Source of the DNA: Pseudomonas borbori
GTDB taxonomy: Bacteria > Pseudomonadota > Gammaproteobacteria > Pseudomonadales > Pseudomonadaceae
Direction: 5' to 3'
Assembly: GCF_900115555.1 (NCBI RefSeq)
Contig: NZ_FOWX01000036.1
Coordinates: 1 to 42,501, forward strand
Length of the DNA stretch: 42,501 bases
Numbering within the stretch: the first letter of the stretch is position 1; each line of letters opens with the position of its first letter. Of the stretch, positions 7,384 to 14,137 are shown in pieces. Both the position numbers and the translations under genes were made by a program. The notes under the pieces were generated by a model. It ran no database searches. It saw nothing but the letters and a program-made list of their open reading frames with translations, and had not been told where the DNA came from.

Positions 7384-9639
7384 TCAAACGGCTAGGGTTT
7401 TGTCGAGCTTGGCTTTGAATTGATTGATCCAGGCTTGCAGCTCACGAGCCTCTTCAAGTGCTTGTTTACGAACGTTGCGGTCAGTCATTTTTTCTTTGAG
7501 CGAGTCCATCAACTCATTAAACTTGGTTTCGAACTCACGCCCCATAAAAGCCATAAACTGATCAATCAGGAGTGTCTTGCCATTGTCGATTTCATTGCGA
7601 GCGGCAACCACTAATCGAGCAAAATCGGTGTCGATACGAGTGGCGCGCTCCCTCCAAAGCTTTTCGAGGTCAACGGACTTCTCTTCGCCATATTTGTAAA
7701 CCGTTCGGGTAGATCCCCACGAGAAGGGGTTGTACCAGGTACTGTCGCTGACTTCGTAGCTGCCAACCTTCACCTTTTTGGTCTGGACTTCATGACTCTT
7801 GACGGTGAGATTGAATGAAATATCACCTGCGGTCTTTTGAAGGCTATCCAGAATGGGCAGCTTCAAATGCTGGCAGTCCTTGAATAGATCAACGATGTAG
7901 CGCTGGTATTCAGCATGAAGGTCATCACGAATGATCTGCTGGCTAGTGATGAACACTGTCTCATAAGCATTGATGAGTTTTCGATACTGGAATTGAAGTT
8001 CCTCTTCGACTTCCTTGACTCGCATTTCAGCGATACGCGGCTCAACGCTCCCGGTGAAACGCACGCTGACCGTTCGAAGATACTTACCAGTAGAATTTTC
8101 AAGGGTCGCGAGCTCATCTTCAGTCCCCCGCGGCAGCGCCTTGCCTTCACGCGCTATCTTGTCCTTGTAGGCCTGCGTATCGAACCCCTTCTCCTGCCGA
8201 TACTCCAGCGCCTGGATCTCTTCATTGATATGCGCCAGTGTTTTCTCGTCCTGATCCAGTTGCTCGATCAGTTGAGTTTCGTTAAGTCCGACCTCAATGG
8301 CTTTGATCATCGCGTCATAGGCCCGTTTGACTCGATGCGGGAAGTTATACTTGTCGATGTACTCGTCAATCATCGCTTCGACCGCCGGCAAGCCGCTGCT
8401 CAGCATTAGGTCGGAGAGCTTTTTCTCCTGCAGGTTACGTTTGACCCGATCAGTTATCGGCATGTATTTCAGCAAATTCATGCTCGGCACTTCGCTGAAC
8501 ATCTCCGCCATAGTGCTGAAATCGCCACGTTCCCTGCGCGAATGCTGGTCATGAGGTTTTCGAATCAGTCGTGTCAGATTGGCGGACACCGGGTAAATCA
8601 ACGGATTGAAAATACCGTTCTCGACCAGATACTTTTTAACGCGGGCCAGCACTGACGGCAGGTCCTCGCCTTTCTCCGGGTCGAACACATCCATCTTGTT
8701 GATGACGAAAATAAACCTGTCCTTGCTCTGCTTGCCGCCCTTGCGCATGGTTTCGGCAACCAGCCCCAACAGATTTTTGTCATCGTTGGTACCCAACTGG
8801 CTGGCATTGAGTACATACAGAATCAGCGGATTGCGCTGAGAATCCTGAATGAAGCTCATGGTTTTGAGTTGGTGCTTTTCATCCTGACTGTTGTTCGGAC
8901 CGGGAGTGTCGGTCAATACCAGACGCACGCTGTCGCGCTCTTGAATGGACTGAATTTTCCCCTCGATATCGATGCGCATCGTATCGGACAGGCTGTTCCA
9001 CGCCTGGAGCACTTCCAAGCTCACGTTGTCGCTGCTTTCCGCCACGCTATGATCATTGGTCACGCGTCGTGCGGTGAAGCGCTGCCCCATCGATGCGTTA
9101 TCGGTGATCCGAGCAATCGTCGCGGTGGTGGCTTCGTTGGCCGCAGGAAGCAGATCCTGGCCGAGCATGGCGTTGATCAGAGTCGACTTGCCCGATGACA
9201 TGGTCGCAACTACATAAACGTCGAAATCTTTGTTGAACGCTTCTTCAAATGACTGACTGACTTCGGCATTGTCCCGAATGAAATGCTGAAATTCGGGATG
9301 CTGCTTGGCCTCCTCCATCAACTCACGGATCCGAGTCAGGCGCTCCTCGGCCGGGTCCGCTTCGATGAAGTGCATATCTACCCGCATGCCCTTGGCGGCC
9401 GCGACCTTCGCGGCCTCAACCACATCCAGATAATCCGATTCTACCCCTCTGAAAGTGACATCAAAATTATTGTCACCATTGAACAACTGGCTCAATTCAT
9501 CAAACAGCTTCTCGACCCATACTTGCAGCCGTGATTCCTTATAGCTCGACAGCTTGCACCCTTCGGCCGGCGGTTGGCCATTGATCAGGAACTGAGTCTC
9601 GACGATGAATGGGTTATGGATGATTTCAATAGGATTCAT
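7384..9639 (-). CDS. dynamin-like GTPase, large subunit
   Basis: The 751-residue protein has a GTPase domain with G1 ATMSSGKST (145-153), G3 DTPGPNNSQ and G4 NKMD, as in bacterial dynamin-like proteins. The first G1 residue is Ala rather than Gly, as is common in this group. An N-terminal domain of about 135 residues, beginning with an IIHNPFIVETQF stretch, is of unknown function. The C-terminal half is long and helical with coiled-coil character (LDQDEKTLAHINEEIQALE), as expected of a dynamin stalk. An aromatic patch near residues 620-650 (STWYNPFSWGSTRTVYKYG) could touch membrane. ATG overlaps the stop of the smaller GTPase gene (ATGA at 9636-9639). Paired bacterial dynamins act as heteromers on membranes, and some (LeoBC/Eleos) protect against phage. 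Confidence 0.85.
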   Translation of the reverse strand: MNPIEIIHNPFIVETQFLINGQPPAEGCKLSSYKESRLQVWVEKLFDELSQLFNGDNNFDVTFRGVESDYLDVVEAAKVAAAKGMRVDMHFIEADPAEERLTRIRELMEEAKQHPEFQHFIRDNAEVSQSFEEAFNKDFDVYVVATMSSGKSTLINAMLGQDLLPAANEATTATIARITDNASMGQRFTARRVTNDHSVAESSDNVSLEVLQAWNSLSDTMRIDIEGKIQSIQERDSVRLVLTDTPGPNNSQDEKHQLKTMSFIQDSQRNPLILYVLNASQLGTNDDKNLLGLVAETMRKGGKQSKDRFIFVINKMDVFDPEKGEDLPSVLARVKKYLVENGIFNPLIYPVSANLTRLIRKPHDQHSRRERGDFSTMAEMFSEVPSMNLLKYMPITDRVKRNLQEKKLSDLMLSSGLPAVEAMIDEYIDKYNFPHRVKRAYDAMIKAIEVGLNETQLIEQLDQDEKTLAHINEEIQALEYRQEKGFDTQAYKDKIAREGKALPRGTEDELATLENSTGKYLRTVSVRFTGSVEPRIAEMRVKEVEEELQFQYRKLINAYETVFITSQQIIRDDLHAEYQRYIVDLFKDCQHLKLPILDSLQKTAGDISFNLTVKSHEVQTKKVKVGSYEVSDSTWYNPFSWGSTRTVYKYGEEKSVDLEKLWRERATRIDTDFARLVVAARNEIDNGKTLLIDQFMAFMGREFETKFNELMDSLKEKMTDRNVRKQALEEARELQAWINQFKAKLDKTLAV

Positions 9640-10646
9640 GTTTGTCCAACTAATCGGCGTTGATGATTGATAAGGGCTTCAACGGTTTTAAGCCCACTGA
9701 TTGTGACCAGCTGGTGCAATTGGTTTTTTTCGTAGGCCCGAGTATCGAATGCCTCGGCCTGCTGTTTGCGTTCGAGGTTGTCGAGTGCTTTAAAGACGCG
9801 GTGTTTGATCAGGTCCGGCGCGACAGTGGCATTGAGCAAGGCACGCTTGGTGGCGTCCAAGTCATCGAGAACTTGACGCAGTTTTGAACGCTGCGCGCGT
9901 GTCAGCGTTTCAGCACTCAGGGCTTTGCGGGCGTAGAGCGCTGCACTGGCCATTGTCGGAATGATGATCGGTTGCTCAAAACCGATGTCGCGCAAATAGT
10001 GCTGGGCGTTGCTCACATATCCTTGAATGTTTTCGCCCTTCTCCGGATCGAGCAAATCAACTTTGTTTAGGATGAAATAGATAGGCTGATCAGGCGTGCC
10101 GGCAAGTTCTTCGCGCAGTTGTTCGAGCAGCAATCGATCGTCACGGGTACCCAGATGACTAGCGTTGAGTACATAGCAAAGCACCTTGAAAGACACGCTG
10201 CGCACCGCCTCCAGCATCAAACGAGCATGGCTGGCATCCTGACTATTGTTCGGCCCCGGTGTGTCGTGGAGCACCAGCCCGGGTGCCGGACGCGGCACTA
10301 CTTTGAAGGTCCCCGCCAGATTGATGCGCTTGACCTCGGCATTGGCGTTCCAGTCACGCAGCAGCGCAACTGAAGGCGAACGCTGGGCGGCCAACTCCGT
10401 GTCATTGTAAGAGTAGCAGGCACCACTGAATCGCTTGGCACCTTGGCGATGCTCGATACGGGTCATGCAGGCGGTGGTGGCTTCGTTGGCGGTATGTAGC
10501 AGTTCCTGGCCAATCAGTGCGTTGATAAACGACGTCTTACCTGCACTCATTGTGGCCAACACCAATACATCGAAGGTGGCGCTGCCAGAAGGCATCGAAC
10601 TCGCAGTTTCTTGGGGTTTGAGGGTCGTAATGGTGGGGCGCGTCAT
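9636..10646 (-). CDS. dynamin-like GTPase, small subunit
   Basis: The 336-residue protein consists mostly of the GTPase domain: G1 ATMSAGKTS (about 33-41), G3 HDTPGPNNSQD, then CYVLNASHLGTRDD and G4 NKVDLLD. It shares DTPGPNNSQ and VLNAS-x-LGT-x-DD with the larger protein encoded next to it, so the two are paralogues. A short helical tail (LDNLERKQQAEAFDTRAYEKN) matches a segment of the larger protein (LEYRQEKGFDTQAYKDK), and there is no full stalk. ATG at 10644-10646 is preferred over the TTG one codon upstream; AGGGA lies about 10 bases before it. A palindrome at 10731-10753 is a probable operator. It is the first gene of the effector block. Confidence 0.85.
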   Translation of the reverse strand: MTRPTITTLKPQETASSMPSGSATFDVLVLATMSAGKTSFINALIGQELLHTANEATTACMTRIEHRQGAKRFSGACYSYNDTELAAQRSPSVALLRDWNANAEVKRINLAGTFKVVPRPAPGLVLHDTPGPNNSQDASHARLMLEAVRSVSFKVLCYVLNASHLGTRDDRLLLEQLREELAGTPDQPIYFILNKVDLLDPEKGENIQGYVSNAQHYLRDIGFEQPIIIPTMASAALYARKALSAETLTRAQRSKLRQVLDDLDATKRALLNATVAPDLIKHRVFKALDNLERKQQAEAFDTRAYEKNQLHQLVTISGLKTVEALINHQRRLVGQT

Positions 10647-10730
10647 CAATTTCTATCCCTATCGCCCAGTGCTTTGAGCACCCGACAAGTCGTAATCCAT
10701 AGCGGTTGAACGGCCGCAGTCTCCCACCGC

Positions 10731-10753
10731 CATGCGACAGTTCATGTCGCATG
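10731..10753. promoter_or_regulatory. candidate WYL operator upstream of dynamin operon
   Basis: CATGCGACA (10731-10739) and TGTCGCATG (10745-10753) are perfect 9-base arms around a 5-base centre. The site overlaps the stop codon of the WYL gene and lies about 80 bases before the first dynamin gene. The core GCGACA-N5-TGTCGC recurs at 12087 and 12372, both before minus-strand genes of the same cluster. Binding by the adjacent WYL protein is inferred. Confidence 0.6.
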
Positions 10754-11764
10754 ATCAGTTGAGGTGTAGAGAATTTGCATACTGTGCAACCTGGCGCTGA
10801 TTTCATCGACCCAGACCTGCGGTCCATGCACGCGGATGTTGTCGTTCAGGCCAAAGATCCACCACAGCGTTTCACGATCCAGCGGAACTTGGGCGCGAAG
10901 ACGTTTCCAGGTATGGGAGGGGATATCGCTCAAGGTCTGCTCGTGACTCAGTGGGGTCTCGCCGAGCAGGAAGGCAATCTGCGGATGAACATCAGCGACC
11001 AGCTCCACTTGGGTGTCGGTTTGGCGATGGCTGAATATGCCGCTCGCGATGTAATCGTCGACATCAAAACTGGCGTGCAACACGGCTGGCTCGTCGAGTA
11101 CACGAACGTGCTGGATGCGATGTAGGGCAAATTGGCGCAGGTCACCATAGCCATCCACGGACGCCAGCAAGTAGCTGATGGCATGCCGTGATACCAGCCC
11201 TGCCGGATGCAGGCGAAGCTGCTTGAGTTCGCCTTTGCTTCGGCTCTGATAGGTAACTTGCAGTTGCCTGCGCTCCAGCAAAACGGCAGACACCTGCCCC
11301 CATACCTCGGGAGCAATCGCAGCAGGCAGCAGGGTTTTCCCATTGGGGATCGCACGAACTCGTCGTGCCCAATCGGCCAATCCGTTGTGGCCGAGATCGC
11401 CCAGGAAATTGCGCGCGCGTCGAAATTGTGGACCGAGCAGGTCCAGAACGGTCTGTGGCAACAGGGTGTTCAGATGGCTTTCCGACAGATACAACGCTAG
11501 TGCGGTGGAAGCATCCATGTCCTCCAGTTTCAGTGGCGCATCCCGTGTGAAGCTCCAGCGGAATGGGATCTCGCTATCGTTGCAATGTAACGAGAAAGGA
11601 ATCGACAACCGGTTCAAGTCACGCTGAATCGAGCGCAGAGTCACGGAAAAACCTCTATCGCGAAGCTTTTCGAGCAAGGTGGGTGTTGCAATACGCTGCG
11701 GCTCGGTGGGAATCAGGCGCAGCAATGCGAATAGCCTGAGCAGGGTATCCTTCGCTTGGGACAT
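10742..11764 (-). CDS. WYL-domain transcriptional regulator of the dynamin/ATPase cluster
   Basis: The 340-residue protein has an N-terminal winged helix-turn-helix (about 1-65, with LLEKLRDRGFSVTLRSIQRDLNRLS as the recognition region). A WYL domain follows at about 150-215 (LQVTYQSRSKGELKQLRLHPAGLVSRHAISYLLASVDGYGD...FALHRI), then a WCX domain to the end. The start MSQAKDTLLRLF at 11762-11764 is chosen because AAGGTAG lies 8 bases upstream; an earlier start would add 17 unrelated residues. It is encoded on the same strand as, and upstream of, the dynamin genes. A perfect palindrome 44 bases before its ATG and GCGACA-N5-TGTCGC sites around it suggest control of itself and the cluster. WYL regulators often sense nucleotide or DNA ligands in defence loci. 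Confidence 0.82.
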   Translation of the reverse strand: MSQAKDTLLRLFALLRLIPTEPQRIATPTLLEKLRDRGFSVTLRSIQRDLNRLSIPFSLHCNDSEIPFRWSFTRDAPLKLEDMDASTALALYLSESHLNTLLPQTVLDLLGPQFRRARNFLGDLGHNGLADWARRVRAIPNGKTLLPAAIAPEVWGQVSAVLLERRQLQVTYQSRSKGELKQLRLHPAGLVSRHAISYLLASVDGYGDLRQFALHRIQHVRVLDEPAVLHASFDVDDYIASGIFSHRQTDTQVELVADVHPQIAFLLGETPLSHEQTLSDIPSHTWKRLRAQVPLDRETLWWIFGLNDNIRVHGPQVWVDEISARLHSMQILYTSTDHAT

Positions 11765-11807
11765 GATGACTACCTTGTTCTGCGTCTCAACTGATGGCCA
11801 GCAGACT

Positions 11808-11824
11808 GACGCCAATTTGGCGTC
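11808..11824. promoter_or_regulatory. perfect palindrome upstream of the second WYL gene
   Basis: GACGCCAA (11808-11815) and TTGGCGTC (11817-11824) match perfectly around one base, 44 bases before the regulator's ATG. It differs from the GCGACA-N5-TGTCGC motif, so it may serve another factor or a second mode of autoregulation. An imperfectly placed ATGGC-N5-GCCAT repeat lies at 11841-11855. Confidence 0.45.
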
Positions 11825-11938
11825 GAGGTTACTGATCTAAATGGCGTTGTGCCATCTATTATGCTCAACATAAGACAAAAGTCGTTCGCCAGCAGCGTAT
11901 GGACCTGAGACTCTGCCCGTGGCTCAGGTAGAAGAAGA

Positions 11939-12043
11939 CTAGCGCCCTTCCCTGTCCCGTTTCAGTTCTCTGTACTCGCGGTACAGTTCATAGCTTTTCT
12001 TCAGCACCACACAAAGTCCGATGGCGGCAAACAGGTTTTTCAT
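11939..12043 (-). CDS. 34-residue small protein, unknown
   Basis: A short frame (MKNLFAAIGLCVVLKKSYEL to the halfway point, then a highly charged YREYRELKRDREGR tail) starts at ATG 12041-12043 with GGAG about 9 bases upstream and ends with TAG at 11939-11941. The first 15 residues are hydrophobic (LFAAIGLCVVL) and the rest is a charged helix rich in Arg, Glu and Tyr. This suggests a peripheral membrane peptide or a partner of a larger protein. A GCGACA-N5-TGTCGC site lies 44 bases before the start, the same arrangement as for the neighbouring zinc-ribbon gene. Its size, clear ribosome site and operator argue for a real gene. I do not recognise a family. Confidence 0.55.
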   Translation of the reverse strand: MKNLFAAIGLCVVLKKSYELYREYRELKRDREGR

Positions 12044-12086
12044 AGTCGTGGTCTCCTAGACCTTTTTGATCATTTTCCAGGGTGGA

Positions 12087-12103
12087 GCGACAAGCTGTGT
12101 CGC
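12087..12103. promoter_or_regulatory. candidate WYL operator upstream of 34-residue gene
   Basis: GCGACA (12087-12092) and TGTCGC (12098-12103) are separated by 5 bases, 44 bases before the ATG of the small gene. Arms and spacing equal those of the sites at 10734-10750 and 12372-12388. Confidence 0.55.
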
Positions 12104-12115
12104 GACATTGAAGCG

Positions 12116-12324
12116 TCACTCGTTGAGGCTGAGGAATTGTTCGAGACGAGTTCTGAGAATTTCATGACGGCTCGCCTCTCGGCCCTCCAGCGAAGGGGTA
12201 TGACACTCAGGGCAACTGATAAACGTACCTTGGCCGAGGGATGCCAAATCGCTGTGAAGCAGAATGGCTTTTTTCCAAGAGCAGTAAGCACAGACGGGGT
12301 GAGCGGACGCGGGGAGATTGGCAT
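12116..12324 (-). pseudogene. zinc-ribbon protein, frameshifted near its start
   Basis: One open frame (12116-12334) encodes HPVCAYCSWKKAILLH, then FISCPECHTPSLEGRE and a helical end LRTRLEQFLSLNE. It contains two CxxC pairs 24 residues apart, as in a zinc ribbon. That frame has no ATG, GTG or TTG start before the first CxxC. An ATG at 12322-12324 lies in another frame, and one extra base in the C4 run (GGGG on the plus strand, 12311-12314) would join them as MPISPASAHPVCAYC. The gene is therefore either recently broken or affected by a homopolymer error in the sequence. A GCGACA-N5-TGTCGC site sits 48 bases before the ATG. The encoded protein would be about 69 residues; its partner is unknown. 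Confidence 0.5.
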
Positions 12325-12371
12325 AGCGGTATGCCTATAGCTGTCGAATGGCGCTAGCTTGCCGACTGGGT

Positions 12372-12388
12372 GCGACAAAGTGTGTCGC
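12372..12388. promoter_or_regulatory. candidate WYL operator upstream of zinc-ribbon gene
   Basis: GCGACA (12372-12377) and TGTCGC (12383-12388) are separated by 5 bases, 48 bases before the presumed start of the zinc-ribbon gene. It is the third and outermost copy of the motif in the cluster. Confidence 0.55.
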
Positions 12389-12595
12389 TTCGTTTAGCTT
12401 TCAGTGGCCTGATCACCAAAGGGTAAAACTCCGCCGGTGTGCCCGCCAATACTTACACTCCTTGCTGCCGGGAGGGCGGCCGCTTGGGTTAGCTGCCGTA
12501 GGACCAAATCACGCGCACAAAGGCGTGCTGATTCGATTCAAAAAAATCTCAACCCTACATAACAGCAATGACACCACTACCAGGAAGGTTCATCT

Positions 12596-12742
12596 GTTGC
12601 AGCCGATGCGCTTTTGACCCACGTACCGGAATTTCATTGACCCAGTTTCGAACGCCGAACTCGTTGTTGCATTTCGCTTTTCAGACTTCGGGGCTGGGTC
12701 AGCATAGCGTCGGCACCCGGGTCAATAATGCGTCGGCGGCAA
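12596..12742 (+). repeat. island-flanking repeat, copy 2 (IS21-end-like mini-element)
   Basis: This 147-base copy runs from GTTGCAGCCGATGCG to a GTCGGCGGCAA end. It has a TTTTGACCCA block at the left and two TGGGTCA/GGGTCAA blocks at the right, each followed by a GTCGG motif, which fits the multiple terminal repeats of IS21 elements. It contains no credible gene. Together with copy 1 (2061) it brackets the dynamin/ATPase/nuclease cluster in direct orientation. Confidence 0.72.
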
Positions 12743-13248
12743 CCGAAGTGCTGGCTCTCGTGGAGCAGATGCACGGGCAGATCGACGAACTGGAATGCCA
12801 GCCGCCCAGAGACTAGTACCGTTTCGCCCACTGGATCGACAGAGTGCTCGAACTGCATGCCCAACTCGAGCAGGCCGCCGGCCAACACTATGCGCGCAAA
12901 CTGCCGGCCGCCCTCGGGGCGGCCGCCACACTGCAGGCACTGAGCCTGGACACCAGCCGCCAGTTTCTGCTCTACCAGGCACGCAGCTTCCGCTTTGTGC
13001 GGGTACCGTCCATGACCATCGATGACGACAGCGTGGGCGAACTGGATCGCCACATCCTCGACGCGTTCAGCCGCCTGTCGGCCGAGGAGCCTGACCTTGC
13101 CGACGAACTGGACAAGCTGCAACGCAACTACAGCTTCGTCCGCAACAAACTGCTCGATAAGCAGCAGAGCCGGGCACCTAGCGCGATCGAGCGCTACCTG
13201 TGCAACACCGTCCAGGCGCTCGACCACCTGGCAGCCAACGCAAGCTAG
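12743..13248 (+). pseudogene. decayed gene remnant with in-frame stop
   Basis: A single frame runs from the end of repeat copy 2 to TAG at 13246-13248 but is broken by TAG at 12814-12816. The downstream part is strongly protein-like: WIDRVLELHAQLEQAAGQHY, ALSLDTSRQFLLYQARSFRF, then LDKLQRNYSFVRNKLLDKQQ and a final helix. It is GC-rich with Leu/Ala/Gln-rich helices. I do not recognise the family. Its 5' end is lost at the repeat, so it was probably cut when the mini-element or island arrived. Confidence 0.4.
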
Positions 13249-13594
13249 ACGGCTATTAGCCATCTGCGAACATCGCAAATGCCCGCGCGCCGGCGAGCAA
13301 ACTCCGCCAACCGCAAGGCTCTGCTGTTTCATACGCGCCGCCAGAGTGAAAATGCGCTGCTAGTGCCCGAGGCCAGCAGCCACCCCGACCTAGGCGATTT
13401 TCAGTCAGCCAAACACCGCCACCCACAGGGCACACTAGACTTTGAGCAGTCCGCGAAACTGTATATGTGGATGCCAGTTCAACTCCCTAAACGACCGCTC
13501 ATCGAGAATATTACGCGGGGGCATTTTCGGGGGCACATTAAAAGAACTTAAGAATTAATTCCTTATATAACAATATGTTAAGAAACTAATTAAA
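13249..13594. other. non-coding stretch leading to attachment-like site
   Basis: No supported gene is seen. The last 80 bases become AT-rich. Around 13516-13537 the short block GGGGGCA occurs twice in direct order, 12 bases apart, just before the tRNA-end-like sequence. Repeats of this kind could be integrase-binding sites, but no integrase gene is present. Confidence 0.35.
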
Positions 13595-13612
13595 ACTCCC
13601 CCGGCTCCACCA
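13595..13612 (+). other. tmRNA/tRNA 3'-end-like sequence, probable island attachment-site remnant
   Basis: The 18 bases ACTCCCCCGGCTCCACCA look like the T-arm/acceptor 3' half of tmRNA (ssrA), whose 3' end in Pseudomonas closely matches, or of a tRNA, including the encoded CCA. There is no matching 5' half or full cloverleaf upstream. Integrating islands that use ssrA leave such short 3'-end copies at their far junction. The downstream terminator supports origin from a real RNA gene end. The assignment to ssrA rather than a tRNA is from memory of the ssrA end and needs an alignment. Confidence 0.5.
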
Positions 13613-13629
13613 TTTTAGTTTTATAAATC

Positions 13630-13662
13630 AGGCACTTAGCGAATAGCTACAGTGCCTTTTTT
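13630..13662 (+). terminator. rho-independent terminator
   Basis: AGGCACT (13630-13636) pairs with AGTGCCT (13651-13657), and the inner TAGC/GCTA bases extend the stem. A run of six T follows from 13657. It lies 17 bases past the tRNA-end-like sequence, as expected for the terminator of a small RNA gene. Confidence 0.8.
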
Positions 13663-13861
13663 GTGTCTTTTGGGGCCGTTATGGCTGGGTAATGCCAGCT
13701 TTATGACAGCGTCCCTGCCCGCGAAGCCCATCCGCGGCTGTCGTCTTTACCTCAACAACCAACAGAACGTTTTCCGTCGCTTTTTAGGTTTGAAATAGCG
13801 CCCCAAAGCGTTGTCGGGGGTATTAAATCTGTGTCGGCTTACACACAGTGATCCACACATG

Positions 13862-13877
13862 CCCCCCCCCCCCCCCC
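13862..13877. repeat. run of 16 C
   Basis: An uninterrupted C16 homopolymer lies in a gene-free stretch (13663-13919) between the terminator and repeat copy 3. No gene or promoter is evident beside it. It may be an unstable tract or an artefact at an assembly join. Confidence 0.9.
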
Positions 13878-13919
13878 AAGAAGCACCCGATCAGCCACAC
13901 CTCTCTGCGGCACTGCTTA

Positions 13920-14065
13920 GTTGCAGCCGACGCGCTTTTGACCCATGCCCCGGAATTTCATTGAGCCTGTTTTGAACGCCGAACTCATTGTTGCATTTCG
14001 CTCTTCAGGCGGCGGAGGTGGGTCAGCATAGCGTCGGCAGCCGGGTCAATAATGCGTCGACGGCA
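13920..14065 (+). repeat. island-flanking repeat, copy 3 (IS21-end-like mini-element)
   Basis: This 146-base copy is colinear with copy 2 from GTTGCAGCC to CGGCAAT and has the same two right-end GGGTCA blocks. It differs at scattered positions, including the middle near 14010. It sits 72 bases beyond the 3' end of ttgR and marks the border between accessory and core DNA. Confidence 0.7.
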
Positions 14066-14137
14066 ATACACGGACGTCTATCGGCATCCACGAGGATTGG
14101 TATTCCAGACCGCACCGGCACTTCCATTTCTCCCCCC

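Noticed and set aside
12070..12378. 102-codon minus-strand frame over the zinc-ribbon region
   Set aside because: It uses a TTG start and reads the CxxC segment in the wrong frame; the neighbouring frame with CAYC and CPEC is protein-like.
13279..13551. 90-codon plus-strand frame ending before the att-like site
   Set aside because: No ribosome site or recognisable motif; its end merely translates the repeated GGGGGCA words.
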